Below, piece by piece: positions 1-11,712 of a stretch of 64,000 nt of DNA. The stretch's first letter is position 1. The number at the start of each line of letters is the position of its first letter. The position numbers were made by a program, and so were the translations under genes. Source of the DNA: Acanthochlamys bracteata (lineage: Eukaryota; Streptophyta; Magnoliopsida; Pandanales; Velloziaceae); the NCBI GenBank assembly GCA_019914995.1, contig CM034137.1, positions 1,488,001 through 1,552,000 on the forward strand, given 5' to 3'. Below the pieces are notes generated by a model. That model was given only the letters and a program-made list of their open reading frames with translations. It was not told the DNA's origin and searched no databases.

Positions 1-2166
1 TGTTACAGATAATGAATTTTTTAGGACAACTTAAAAAAAAAAAAACTTAGATGGTTTAAACATATTTTGCGCAAATCTAAAAAATCTGTAGAGGTTAAAA
101 AAAAGCTGTTCTATTTAAATATTTTAAAAAAATAAATCAAAATTAATTTGATCTAAAGTTATGACATATTATTTAGAGAAATTAGAATTTTCGATAGATT
201 TAATTTATAATCTAACAAAATTAAAATAAATTCAAATAGCTGATTTTATTTAAATAGAATAAAAGATTTAATTTATTATTATTGTTATAGATAATAAATG
301 TGATAGCTTTACCTTTTCTTGTTGTTATCTTAAATATTATTCAAACTAAAGAAGAAGATTTGAATCCAACATGTTTTGATGTATTAGATAGAGACCGCTC
401 AGACCTACGTAAACATGTCAGTGTCAAGAATTATATTAAATAAAGAAAACCTCATGATTGTAATACCGTAGTTAAGAGTGTTTACATGTGTTTATTATTA
501 AGTAATTGGGCCAGCTGCCGTAATTGCTTTTATAGTAGACAGCCCAAATACTGCAACTATTAGGGGGTATTTTAAATGCTCGTAATTTAGTTTCGTAAAA
601 ATAAAAAATAAAGTAGAATTTTTGAAAAAATAAAGTAAAAGTAAAATTCAGTATTTGTATTTCAGTAATTTTGAAAGTGTGTTAAAAATTAAAATATATA
701 ATTGTATTGGAAAGTGTGCAAATAAAAAAGTTAAAACTGGAATTTCGTATGTGGAAATAAAATTCTGAGTTCTTTGTGTAATTGAAATATGTGACCTGCT
801 TGAAACTCGTGATCTGGTAGAAAAAAGTGGAGTTACAGGTGTTTAAAATACGTCCTAAAAGTTACGCTTGTTTGGTTACGGTGAAGCGAATTTTTAAAAA
901 AATAAAGATTTTTACAAAAATAGGTCTAAATGAATTAAATTGTTATATATTTATTGTATTAAAACTAATTAGATTTAATTTTTTGTGAAAAAAATTAAGT
1001 TGATTAAACTGATACAAACTTATTCTACTTAAAGGCTATGAATTTGTTACTGATGGATAATAAGCTATATTGCAGTAGTTGTGATTTCTGCAAAAGAAAC
1101 ACCCAAATACTATGTAATTTGAATTACATATAAACAAATAGGCCCTAATTGTATAAATATGTTTTAGAGAAATGAATGTTCAATTTATCAACTCATGAAG
1201 ATAATCATAACAATACGTTGCAATCAGAAAATGCATGCATGATAGTGAAAGCATTCGCTACAGGTTTGTCATGTCCCTTTTAAATAAACTCTTCTGATAG
1301 AGAAACCAAAGTAATCAAACAACAGCTACAAAATTTTACCTAATATATTAACTACAAAACCCATTGTTTTCACTAGCATCACCTTCGTAAAATTTTCCAA
1401 CATTAGAAAATGTCGCAAGTATCTTTATCAAGATAGCCTTTGCACTTGGCTAATTGGCAGCAGCTTTGAAGCTCAAGACCAGGTAAACGTACTTGGCCAA
1501 CAGCTACATCGCAAGAACTATAGTTACTATAATACAACGAACATAATGCAAAATTGACCAAGTCTAATAACTATTGAAAATACTATTCAGCAACAGTTAA
1601 TGGATTGAATACATGATATCAAATGGAAGGAAATGTAGAAATCAAACCTTTAACATTGAATTAATCTCACATAGTCAAAGAGACACACTGACAAAACCAC
1701 AAACTGCATCGTACTAGACATTGGACACAAAATTAATACGTCGCTGAAATATGAGAAGAGCACAAACAACATGATTGATTACAATATCCACAAACACCCC
1801 TCGAGCTCAGTATTTAACAGGCCACCTACAGCAGCAATACAGAGGCAGGTTCCTCAAAAGTCTCACTTCTTCAAAACACTGCAACACAATTAACAAAAGC
1901 AACAAAGTTCTAATGTCAATCAAATAGATTAGGAAAAGCGAAAACATTTCCATTGGATAACGAAATGCGCATGGGGGAGATTTCATTATAATTTTTCATC
2001 AATTGATGTCTAAATTCAAGCTTGAGTATCAATGTTTACGGGAGATTAAATTACAGAGGCTCAGTGCTCTAGTTGTATGATTTCCAAGACAGTAGCTTCC
2101 AAGGAGCCAATGATGAAAAAAATATTAACAATAAAATGATCGAATACCACTCGAAAGACAGGAGGC
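1..2166. other. AT-rich intergenic region and SYP71 3' side
   Basis: No coding region, RNA gene or clear mobile element could be recognised. Positions 1 to about 1150 are very AT-rich with long A and T runs and stops in all frames. From about 1150 the composition is more mixed. The last few hundred bases before 2167 must hold the 3' untranslated region of the minus-strand SYP71-type gene, but no polyadenylation point can be fixed from sequence. Confidence 0.6.
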
Positions 2167-5100
2167 TTACTTGTAAAGATAAGCTGCAATTCCAAGAATG
2201 ATGCAGAGCAACACAATATCTATACAGAAATTGCGACTAGATCGCAGCTGCACAAATGAGAAAAGAATTTTAACCAGGCTCACAAGAAGAATGCAAAGAT
2301 TGCAACAACTGCCTCCTTTTGTCCGAATATTTAAATAATCCTCACCTGGTTGACAGTTTCTTTGAGCCTCACATTAGTGTTCTTTAAGTCAGCATTAGCC
2401 CTGTCCACCTATAGACAAGAACAACTTTAGACAATTCAGGTTTGTGTAGTTTGTCTAGATATGAGGACTAAAAGAGGATGGGCTCCCAACCTTTGCATCA
2501 ATTTCATCCACCAAGGGGACTTGTCTGTCCAATTCCTGCAACAAAAAGGAAACAATATCAGCTAGGTTTGGACAAAGTGTTCACCTAAAAAACATGAATA
2601 AAAGAATGAATAACGACCTCATTCATGTCCTGCGCCATATTTTTCAGTGTATCAAGTCCTTCAGCTATTGTATCTAGTCCTTTGTCCTGCAGTTATGTGG
2701 CGAGCTCCACATCAGCTCTTGCTTACAAATTAAAGTAAACATAGGAAAAGGTGCAAATAATCAAGGAATTCAATATCAGAATGTCTATTCAGAAACTTAG
2801 AGATGAAAAATAAAATATGCATCAACATATTTCACACTGAGACCACAAGATTATAATATCAACTAGGTCTACCTCTTTAAATAAGAGCAGAGTATGAGCT
2901 CTTGAATCTTGTAACATAAGGAATTATAGACTACTCCAACACTATCACAAAGTCAACCCAAATAAACTGTGGATGCATCTGCTATAAAAACTTGATTAAT
3001 ATGTTATAGCCACTTTCTGACTCGATTCTAGTGCTAGTCATGTCAACAATCTGAGGCATTATCATAGATGTGTGTACACACCCGAAGCAATGACATTGTT
3101 AGAGATAGACGTGTCTAGTTATTAGGCATGATCACATGCCCAAGCGACTAATGTACATTTTTTTTCCATTAGGAATCAGTAAGACAATGAACATTCAACC
3201 ATCATACTTCAACCAATCCAAATTAGAAGGTTCTTTCAACAAACTCCCAAGTACAAGATAAGACAGACTTACAAACATGCAAAAGCTACGGAAAGCTGCT
3301 TTTTGTTCAGAAAAGAACTGAAGTTCAACCTTAGGCAAGCTTGTACAAACTGAGCCAGGAAAAAAGGTTATAACTTCAACTTCTTGCATGAAACTTAACA
3401 GGACTATAGTTCGAACTTAAGTTTAAGCAATCAACTGTTCAAGGTTTAGGCAAGCATGTTTAATAGCCAGAAAGAGGTTCTAACTTCAACTTCCTTGCCT
3501 GAAGCTTGCTGATACTCCAAGTTGGAGCTTAAATTTGTGGGACTAAGTATTTTCGTTATAATATTGGTTAAAGTAATTCTAAAATCTTGGATTCGTAAAT
3601 GCCAGATGTGCTAGTCATATTTAACAATCTTCGAGAATCTATACATATTAATTTGTCCTGCATCAAACACTAGTACACTAAACAACTTCCTAAAAGCTCC
3701 TACACTATAGGAATGCAAATAAAATAGCATCTAGAATACATAACTTATAACTAGAACACAACGTGATTTAAGACAAAATTCAATACAGAGAGAAGCAAAG
3801 GAAGTTATGCAACTTCATAATGATACAAATAAATACTGGCCTGCTTCAATTTCCTCATTTCATACTCTTGCCTGAATTGCATGGACTCGTCTGTTTGCTG
3901 AAAGTACTCATCGTCAAACCTTCCATCTAAAAACAACGTGAAGTTACCTTCCCATATTTGACTGTATTACCAGTACCATAAAACCAAGATAGAGCAGAAG
4001 CCCATCTGGACTACTACACAAGATTATTTATGATTTAGACATTAAATTTCAAATTAGTGGAAGAATTTCAGTCATGCTGAAAAATTAAATGAATGCCCCC
4101 AACAATATATGTGGTTTATTGAAATTTACTATAACTTAGTATCTTCTAACTAAGGAATGTTAAGCATGTTGCATGATATTTATCTTTGCTCAGCCCAAAA
4201 AATGCTATAGTCATCTAAAGAATTTCTTCCTCATCCCTGAGGAGGACCATGCTTCTGTAGACTATAGCAATGTTGGTTCAAAATGTCTACCTGATGGTAA
4301 GTCATAAATACAAAGCTAAATTAGAGAAGTACCTGACGTAGAATCAAATCTAACTTCCGGGCGGGATCCTGAAGCTGTCCAACTGCCAGTTTGCTTGGCT
4401 GCAGCAGCACTTCCATCTGGTATCGACTGAATTCTCTCTGGTAGTGCTGAAACCAAGTCATGACGTGTAGCAAGGTCTTCTCTACAGAGCCCTTTGACCT
4501 AAAGCAATTTAACACCAACATATAAGAAAATATATGAACTGTCTTTCGATTGAAAGCACATATCATTACAAATAAATGCTTATAGCGCCATTATGAACAC
4601 TAGCAATCTAGTGGCAACAAACTCTAAGCCCATATTTTCTGTAGGCAAAGTAGACTATATAAAATTCAACAGCAGCATATCTTTAACTTATTCGCACAAT
4701 CCTACCAAGTTTTGACCAGTTTAGCTGATCAATCCTTCAAAACTCAAATTCACTCTAAGAAGACAGCATCTTTTCTAAGCCATCTCATCACATATTACTT
4801 TACCGATAACCAATCCCAAGCACCTTAACAAAGCGAATGAAATTCTCAAGTATAATGATAAATCCAGCTCTGAAGGGGTAAAAGAAAACACAACTGGAAT
4901 GCAGACTTTTCTTTTTACCAGCTTGCTAGCTTAACATGAATAGCATCTGTACCATTGCTAATTGGCATCAACATCAAGTACCCTGATAAATCATGAAAAC
5001 TGCAAAGAGCATTGATAACAAACCAAACTTTGATACAACAAATCAAAGTTGCATTACCTTCTTAAGCGCGAGCCGTTGTAGCTTAGGCACTTCCTCAAAT

Positions 5101-5461
5101 AGCCTCGCCTTAGTTCTCCTAATTTCCGCATTCATTGCCACCGCCGCCGCTCTGTTCTTCTCATTCGCTGCCAACTCCGCTTTCTAAATCACCCAACCCA
5201 AAAGACAATAACATTGTTCAATCACCCCATTCTCCAAACTCAAATCTTTTTCACACAAAATGACAAAACAATTACACATGGAGAGAAATAGACAGAGACC
5301 TGGTGGGAGGCTTCGATTTCTGCCTCAACAGAACCGTAGAGGCGAGCGAACGCATCGTCGCTATTACCATTTGCAGCGTCTGCCCGCTGCTTCTCGACAT
5401 CGTACTTGTCATATTTCTTGCAGATTGCATCGACGCGTGTTAGTATATCGATCACACTCAT
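2167..5461 (-). CDS. SYP71: SYP71-type Qc-SNARE syntaxin
   Basis: This gene encodes a plant SYP7-family Qc-SNARE of 265 residues, a tail-anchored membrane fusion protein of the ER and plasma membrane. Eight exons join in phase: 5300-5461, 5058-5183, 4333-4498, 3841-3926, 2618-2686, 2491-2535, 2346-2408, 2167-2247. The start gives MSVIDILTRVDAICKKYDKY, the family N-terminus. Residues about 40-110 form the N-terminal helical region (EKNRAAAVAMNAEIRRTKAR). The SNARE motif covers about 183-237 with the zero-layer Gln in ELDRQVPLVDEID. A hydrophobic anchor lies at about 244-263 (CIDIVLLCIILGIAAYLY), followed by Lys and stop. Length equals the Arabidopsis family (about 266). Intron 4 starts with GC rather than GT. 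SYP72 or SYP73 are alternatives within the same family; SYP71 is the widespread member. Confidence 0.95.
3323..3536. repeat. diverged tandem duplication in SYP71 intron 4
   Basis: Two copies of about 110 bp lie head to tail inside the 1.15 kb fourth intron: 3323-3424 and 3437-3536. Shared landmarks are TTAGGCAAGC, then GCCAG(G/A)AA, then TAACTTCAACTT followed by TTGC.TGAA. The same 12-base word starts at 3371 and 3481. Several point differences and short indels separate the copies, so the duplication is old. It has no visible coding meaning. Confidence 0.7.
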
Positions 5462-6104
5462 CTTGATATCTCTCTATATTGATCAATTAATCGATCCCTA
5501 CTGATTTCTTGATTGACTTACCGAACAGCCGGCGGCTGGCGGGACTGATTTGGTTTCAGACCGCCGAGCGGGATCTAAAAGATCACAGCTGTGAAGGAAA
5601 ATTAAAAGACAGCGAAGAATTGCCTGTTATTATTTTGTAATTGAAAATAATTGAATCAAATGATTGATTACTATTAAAATTAGTTAGAGGGGAGAAGGTT
5701 TTTACATTATGAAGTATTAATTTGTTTAAAATAAAAAACAGACTCTACAAGATCTGAACAACAGAGAAGGGCCGATAATGCAAATATAAGTGAATGATGA
5801 TTATAATATTTAGGACTGTTTATTGAAAAAATAATTTTCAAAATTTGTTTAAAATAAATTTATCTTTTTATTTTAAAATTAATAATAAAATTTTATAACG
5901 TAAAATATTTTTGAATTAAAAATTTTTTTTAAGTGATGTAGAATAGTTTAAAATAAATGAAAAGTATAAGAAAAGTTCTCCCACAACATAGAACACTGAG
6001 AATAGCTAAAATACCAATTCCTCAAGATGACATACATATCAATGTTGAAAGATAATCTTCAGAAAACAAAGCTGAGTAGCTCTAATATTCAAAACCAGTG
6101 CTAT
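5462..6104. other. intergenic region, SYP71 promoter side
   Basis: This spacer holds the 5' leader and promoter of the minus-strand SYP71-type gene (high-complexity sequence up to about 5600) and then AT-rich sequence to 5960. The block at 5818-5960 resembles other AT-rich blocks in the window. The 3' region of the kinase gene begins near 6100. No further gene is seen. Confidence 0.6.
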
Positions 6105-7826
6105 TCATCTTGCTTCGGGACCGGTTTTGATTGCAGATAACTCAGTGGAAGGGATGTCACTGGAAAAAGTATGCAAAGTTAGAGCACTGATTGTCGCAAA
6201 AGGCACTTGAGCTGCTTCATCATCACTAGTTATGTCAATGATTTTTGAATGTTCATCTTTTCTGTTTTCACGAGCGACTTCCATTGCCATGCACTGTTTG
6301 AGAGCCACCACCACATTGCTCATTGTTGGACGCATAGCTGAAAGCGGCATAACGCATCTCTTTGCAAGGTCTGCTGCCTTCCTCATAGACTTGGGAACGT
6401 ATTCACCTTGCAGCCTTGAGTCTGCTATGCGATCAATATTGCCTTCTTCGAGAGAAGGATTTACAAAATCAACAATATGGATCTTTTCCCGATTCAAGAC
6501 TATTGCTGGTAGACCTGTGATGACTTCAAGGATCACAATTCCGAAGCTGTATACGTCGCTCTTTTCCTTAAGTAAGCTAGTGCTGTAGTACCTGAAAATT
6601 GTCGAAGCGGTGAACGTGGTCTCAATCACATTCCTTAGTATATTAGGAATAAATTCTGCCGAATTGAAGTCTGAAACTTAAAGGAAGAATGTTAAGGAAT
6701 TCGAAACATACTCCGGGTCGAGATATCCTGGGGTACCAGCAACAACAGTTGAAACATGAGTGCTGCCTTCATCCTTGAAAGCTCTCGAGAGACCTAGGTC
6801 AGATACCTTTGTCTCCAAGTTGTTTCCTAGTAGAATATTGCTGGTCTTTACGTCTCTGTGCACCACTGGAGGCTTACGTTCGTGGAGATACTCCAGGCCT
6901 GTTGATAAATTAAATTGATCCCAAAAATCAGAGAATGAAAATGTCCATACGAAAAGAAGAACGGAAAAAACCTCTTGCAGCTTGAAGCAGGATATGCAAT
7001 CTCTCTTGCCAACTCAGCACTTTTCTTGGAGAGTCACCTATTCAATTGAACAGTTATCAGCCTTCAGATTTTAGTAAAACTGTGTTAGTTTTTCCAGCTT
7101 GTATGAATCAACTGCAGAACTGTTTTGATGTCTACCTTTCAGATGGTCTGCGAGGCTACCTTGTGACATGAACTCATATACTACTGCCATGCATCTTTCC
7201 TCTTCGCAATAACCAATTAAGGAGACCAAGTTCCTATGCCAAACATTTGTTAAGAGCTGGATCTATCATAAGGATCGCAAAGAGTTTCCATTAATAAGGG
7301 GGCCATGTTTAAACAGCATGATCATTTGTGTCTGGAGCCAGAGATGAGCAGCACATACCTCTGTATGAAACTCATTGGTCTTAAGTGAATTTAGCTGTGA
7401 GCGGAATTTAACTGCAACTTGGTAGCCATCTGCCAGCTTGCCATAATATACTTTTCCAAAAGCCCCAATACCTATAACTCGGCTGAAGTTATCAGTGATT
7501 TTCAACAGGTCTTCATATGTGAACTGGTGGCTTTTACATCCAGATAGTTCACCTCGTAGTCTTGATTGTTGCTGGGAAGATGACTGTGACGCAGAGAAAC
7601 CTGCAGGCATGAATTTAATTTCGCCGGCAAAATTTTGGTATCAGGTTTCTGCTTAGGCTAAATCACATGTTTATCGAAATCATCTAAAGGAGTAGACAGA
7701 AGCTTAAGTGCGTTAGTTGCAAATTTTACCAGGTTTCTTTCGTCTGTTCCACCACAAGGTTGCCAATGCTAGCAGAAGTACAGCAAGAACTGCAGTGACC
7801 GCAGTTAGAATTGCAAGTATGCCCAT
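6105..7826 (-). CDS. LRR-RLK subfamily I-like kinase lacking its ectodomain
   Basis: Six exons (7730-7826, 7359-7600, 7136-7256, 6972-7037, 6712-6898, 6105-6591) join in phase to give 399 residues with no stop. Residues 2-25 are a hydrophobic membrane span followed by WWNRRKK, a typical cytoplasmic-side basic stop. The kinase domain has [11 protein letters not shown] (about 76-86), the catalytic Lys in VAVKF (about 97), HRDVKTSN (about 189), and [11 protein letters not shown] plus [13 protein letters not shown] near the activation loop and helix F. The Mg-binding motif is DLG instead of DFG. Sequence and intron pattern match the malectin-like/LRR receptor kinases of subfamily I (MEE39, IOS1, SIRK type). 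Those have about 500 residues of ectodomain before the membrane span; none is found upstream here. The first ATG directly follows an AG (ag/ATG), so it could be an old internal splice acceptor. It may be a truncated gene that is still expressed, or a decaying fragment. Confidence 0.78.
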
Positions 7827-10079
7827 CTACTTACTAAACGTGCTCCTCTAACCTTGTAGATGAATTCTGTTGCAGCTAGTCCAGCACAGCCACCTAGAAA
7901 TCTTGTACGAAGCTACCTGACCCTTGCTGCCAAAAGTATTGTAGCTCGCAATTCTTCTAAGCTTTAGCTCTAAATGTCTAGGAATTGTCTTTCCTTTTCT
8001 TGCTTAGATAAGTGCCTAATTGCTAGTGGTTGGCAATTTCCATGGTAAACTCTTTACATAAAAGTAATTCTGTTTTAATCTATTGCCTAAACATCAATGG
8101 AACTCGGTCAACTATGCTGTTCTCATAAGCTAAACACACCTGCTTGTTTGCCTTGTTATTTATCCAACTCATAAAAGGCGCCCTTATTCAGAAGAATTGC
8201 TAGAAGCCAGTACATGTTTGCAGCAGCAAATAGATTATACACACGCACAAAAACAAAAGAAAAAATGGCAAATAGAAAAACTAAGTTCTTGAATCTTCAT
8301 TACAAATATTTTTTTTTCAGTCACGACCAAGTCAGTGTTTCAAGTATCAATAACCTCATTCTTTGCAACTCTGAAGTCAGCTCTAATATAAATGCTAGAT
8401 ACTACCAATAATCAAATTGATTGTCTCATTGACGAAGTAAAAGCAATCTTTCATAAAAAGAAAGAAACTCATTATGGAAGCACTGATGTTTACCTGATAG
8501 TTTAGATAAAGTCTCTACATTTCTTCAAGCTCGTCGAGTAATTTCTTTCAAAAGTAGCAATTATCAAATTCTATCGTCTCACTTGCAATTCTGTTGACAA
8601 TGTAATCAGATCATCCACTTTGACATAATAGCAAACACCTTGAGGGCATAGCATCCAACACTATTAAAAGACTAGTTACTGGTCGTTATACATTATTAAC
8701 ATACCGCACTAAATGATCAATCATCACAGAGCATGCAAAGCTACTTGTAGAAGAAATCCTTCAGCAAAGTCCCTCTAAGAATGTCCACAACTTTAACATA
8801 TGGCTTACCAGGTATGCATAGAAGCTATATAGGATATTGTTTAAATTTCAAATCCATGCATTGATATTGTTCCGCATAGATAATAGATAAAGAGCCTAAC
8901 CATACAAAAATCTATCAGTAACCTGCAAACAAACATTCAAGAATTACATATAACTTAAATATCATAGAAAGCAAATTACCTTGTCACCATATTGTGCCAT
9001 GCTTCACTTTTCAAAGAACAAGCTGCTTTCAAAAAACTTTTTTTTTTCTCCATGTGCATCTATAATTTATTTATATTAAGAACTTGAATTTATGAGTTTC
9101 TATATTTTGTAATCTTTCATACCATTAAGCTCTTCACGTTGCTTATCCCTTTCTTATCTTCTCCTTTTTGTTTCAATATTTTCATTTCGCATTTCTATGT
9201 AAAAATTATTTATCTTAAAATAAAAGATTATCTATGTAAAAGTTATACGTCATATAATTCATCTATACAAAATTTTTAAATAATATAAAAATTTATAATA
9301 TATATGTGAGCTTTTCTAAAATAAAAAAACGATACCATAAGCACTAACTAAAACTATAAATTTAGCTAACTAAAACGGCTCCTTATAGCTATTTCAAAGA
9401 TCTATACCAATAAAAACTATAAATTTAGTTTTAAAAACACTCATGCAGAGAATAATTTATAAAAGGCAAAGAAAATCATTAAAAGTATCTTTAATATATA
9501 AAATTTTTAAAAAATAATAGAGATACGATTTGCTAAAGACAAACATTTTGCAAAGGCTAAAGAAAATATTATATATCGAAACAATTGAAAAGAAATTTTA
9601 TATAAAGTTATCTCATATTATAAATGTTTAGAGCAATCTCAAAGTAGATATAATTCTAAAATAATAATAATAATAAACCATAAACCTTAGGTAAAATTAA
9701 AATTGAATGCCAAAACTAAGACATGAATAACATAAAGATCAATCCAGAAAAGAAACGAGATAGTGTATCTGTTGGAAGATTTTTTTAGGTTAAAAATCAA
9801 AGATAAATTCAAAAATATTGCAAATGCTACTAGTAACAATGAGAATACTAACAAATACAATAAATGTAATTAGGAAAGGATTCAATAGTTAATACTGTAA
9901 TTTGACAGGCCTAAATTGTAATATGGAAAGCTTTACTGTTTCAGAAAGAAACAGTCCAACAAAAGAAGACCTCTCAATCCAGTGCTCTACTCTCTCTCTT
10001 CGCAAGCTGAGAACATTTTCGGATCTCGAATTAATTCTTCATAATTTTTCGATTCCTTTGAATATTTTGATTGGCAGAA
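7827..10079. other. intergenic region upstream of the kinase and of EPSIN1
   Basis: Where a malectin-like and LRR ectodomain would be expected on the minus strand, I see no reading frame or motif of either. The stretch 9000-9780 is AT-rich with many short A/T runs. From about 9900 the sequence becomes the plus-strand leader of the EPSIN1-type gene. No RNA gene recognised. Confidence 0.6.
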
Positions 10080-11649
10080 ATGGATTTCGTGAAAGTTTTC
10101 GATCAAACTGTTAGAGAGATGTAAGTTTTACTACTTTTTTTTCTCTACTGAAATTAAAAGTTTGTGTTTAATCCGGGTGTTTTTATTTGATCTGCAGAAG
10201 GAGGGAGGTGAATTTGAAAGTTCTCAAAGTTCCTGAGATCGAGCAGAAGGTGAGTGAGAAGGATTTCTGTTTTATCACTATGAATTTGTATCTTGAATGC
10301 AATTCGTGGTAAATTTATTAATGACTTATGATAATAGTTGTTTATGCGTATCATTGGATCCAATTCATGCCTGTAGAATCCATTATGTTGAATTTGATAG
10401 CTGTGCACATTCTGACAGAATGCTGTGGAGATTCTTTATAAACATAACTTTGTAGTTATCTCTGTCTACAATCATACAAATGGATTCATATTTATAGCAT
10501 ATTAGCTTATGCTATGAGTCTTAAGTTTTATGTTTGATCACAATTCTAGGTTGTTTGTGTCCATATGAATGATGTGCAGCTTTATATGTCATCTGTCTGA
10601 ATGTTTGCTTTGCTGACATGAACTTAACTTGATTTGTCAATTCACAAGTCCAGGTTCTTGATGCAACTAGCAGCGAACCTTGGGGTCCTCATGGATCTGC
10701 ACTATTGGAGATCTCACAAGCCACCCAAAAATTGTATTTACATAGTACCCTTTCATTTTGTGTGTTTTGAGGTCTTTTTTCTTTGTATCATGTAGCTTAC
10801 CTAATAAGCTCAAAATTTTTTTTTCACACAGCAATGAATGGAAGATGGTTATGAATGTCCTTTGGACAAGATTAAAGGATACTGGTTCAAATTGGCGACA
10901 TGTATACAAGGTGAGAGTCCTTTCAGTTGTATTGTCTAAATCTTTAGAGAGTTCCGGCTGATATTATTGCTAAATTTCGTAGTTCTTAGGACTGGAATTT
11001 ATTTACTGACAAAATTTTATTTTTGAATTTCTAAAATAACAGACATTGGCGGTTATTGAATACTTGATAGCCAATGGATCAGAACGCGCACTCGAGAATA
11101 TTTTGGAGCACACTTTCCAGATTTCGGTGTAGCATCGTTAACTCTACTCTGAGAATTTTAATTTGTAATAGCTAATTGAGCATCATTTCTATCTAAGTTT
11201 TGCATGTGAAGTCTCTTTCAGAATTTGAGTATCTTGAGCCGAACGGAAAAGATGTTGGGATTAATGTGAGGAAGAAGGTAGAAACCATCATGAGTCTCTT
11301 GCATGACAAGGAGAAAATAAAGGCAGTCAGAGATAAAGCTGCTGCAAATCGTGATAAGTTAGTCTTTCACTAGATCATCTATTCAAGGAAATAGAAGAAA
11401 CTGCTCTGACAATTTTTTATAACCTTTTTATTTAGGTATGTCGGATTGTCGTCATCGGGGATAACTTTCAAGTCAAGTTCCAAGTCTTATGACAGCTATG
11501 ATTCCTACCGCAATAGCCATTATGGAAGTATAGGTGGTGCAAGAGAGGGGGAGTCATTTAGAGAGAGCTACAAGGATTCTGAAGATGGAGAAGAAAATGG
11601 CATGAATACAACCAAGAAACATGATTATGGGAAGGAAGAATATAAAGGG

Positions 11650-11712
<63 letters not shown>

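Noticed and set aside
354-371. GATTTGAATCC, resembling a tRNA T-loop
   Set aside because: No acceptor stem, D-loop or anticodon arm can be placed at the right distance.
8214-8411. 65-residue plus-strand open frame upstream of the kinase
   Set aside because: No family resemblance, Lys- and Asn-rich composition of AT-rich noncoding DNA, no splice context.
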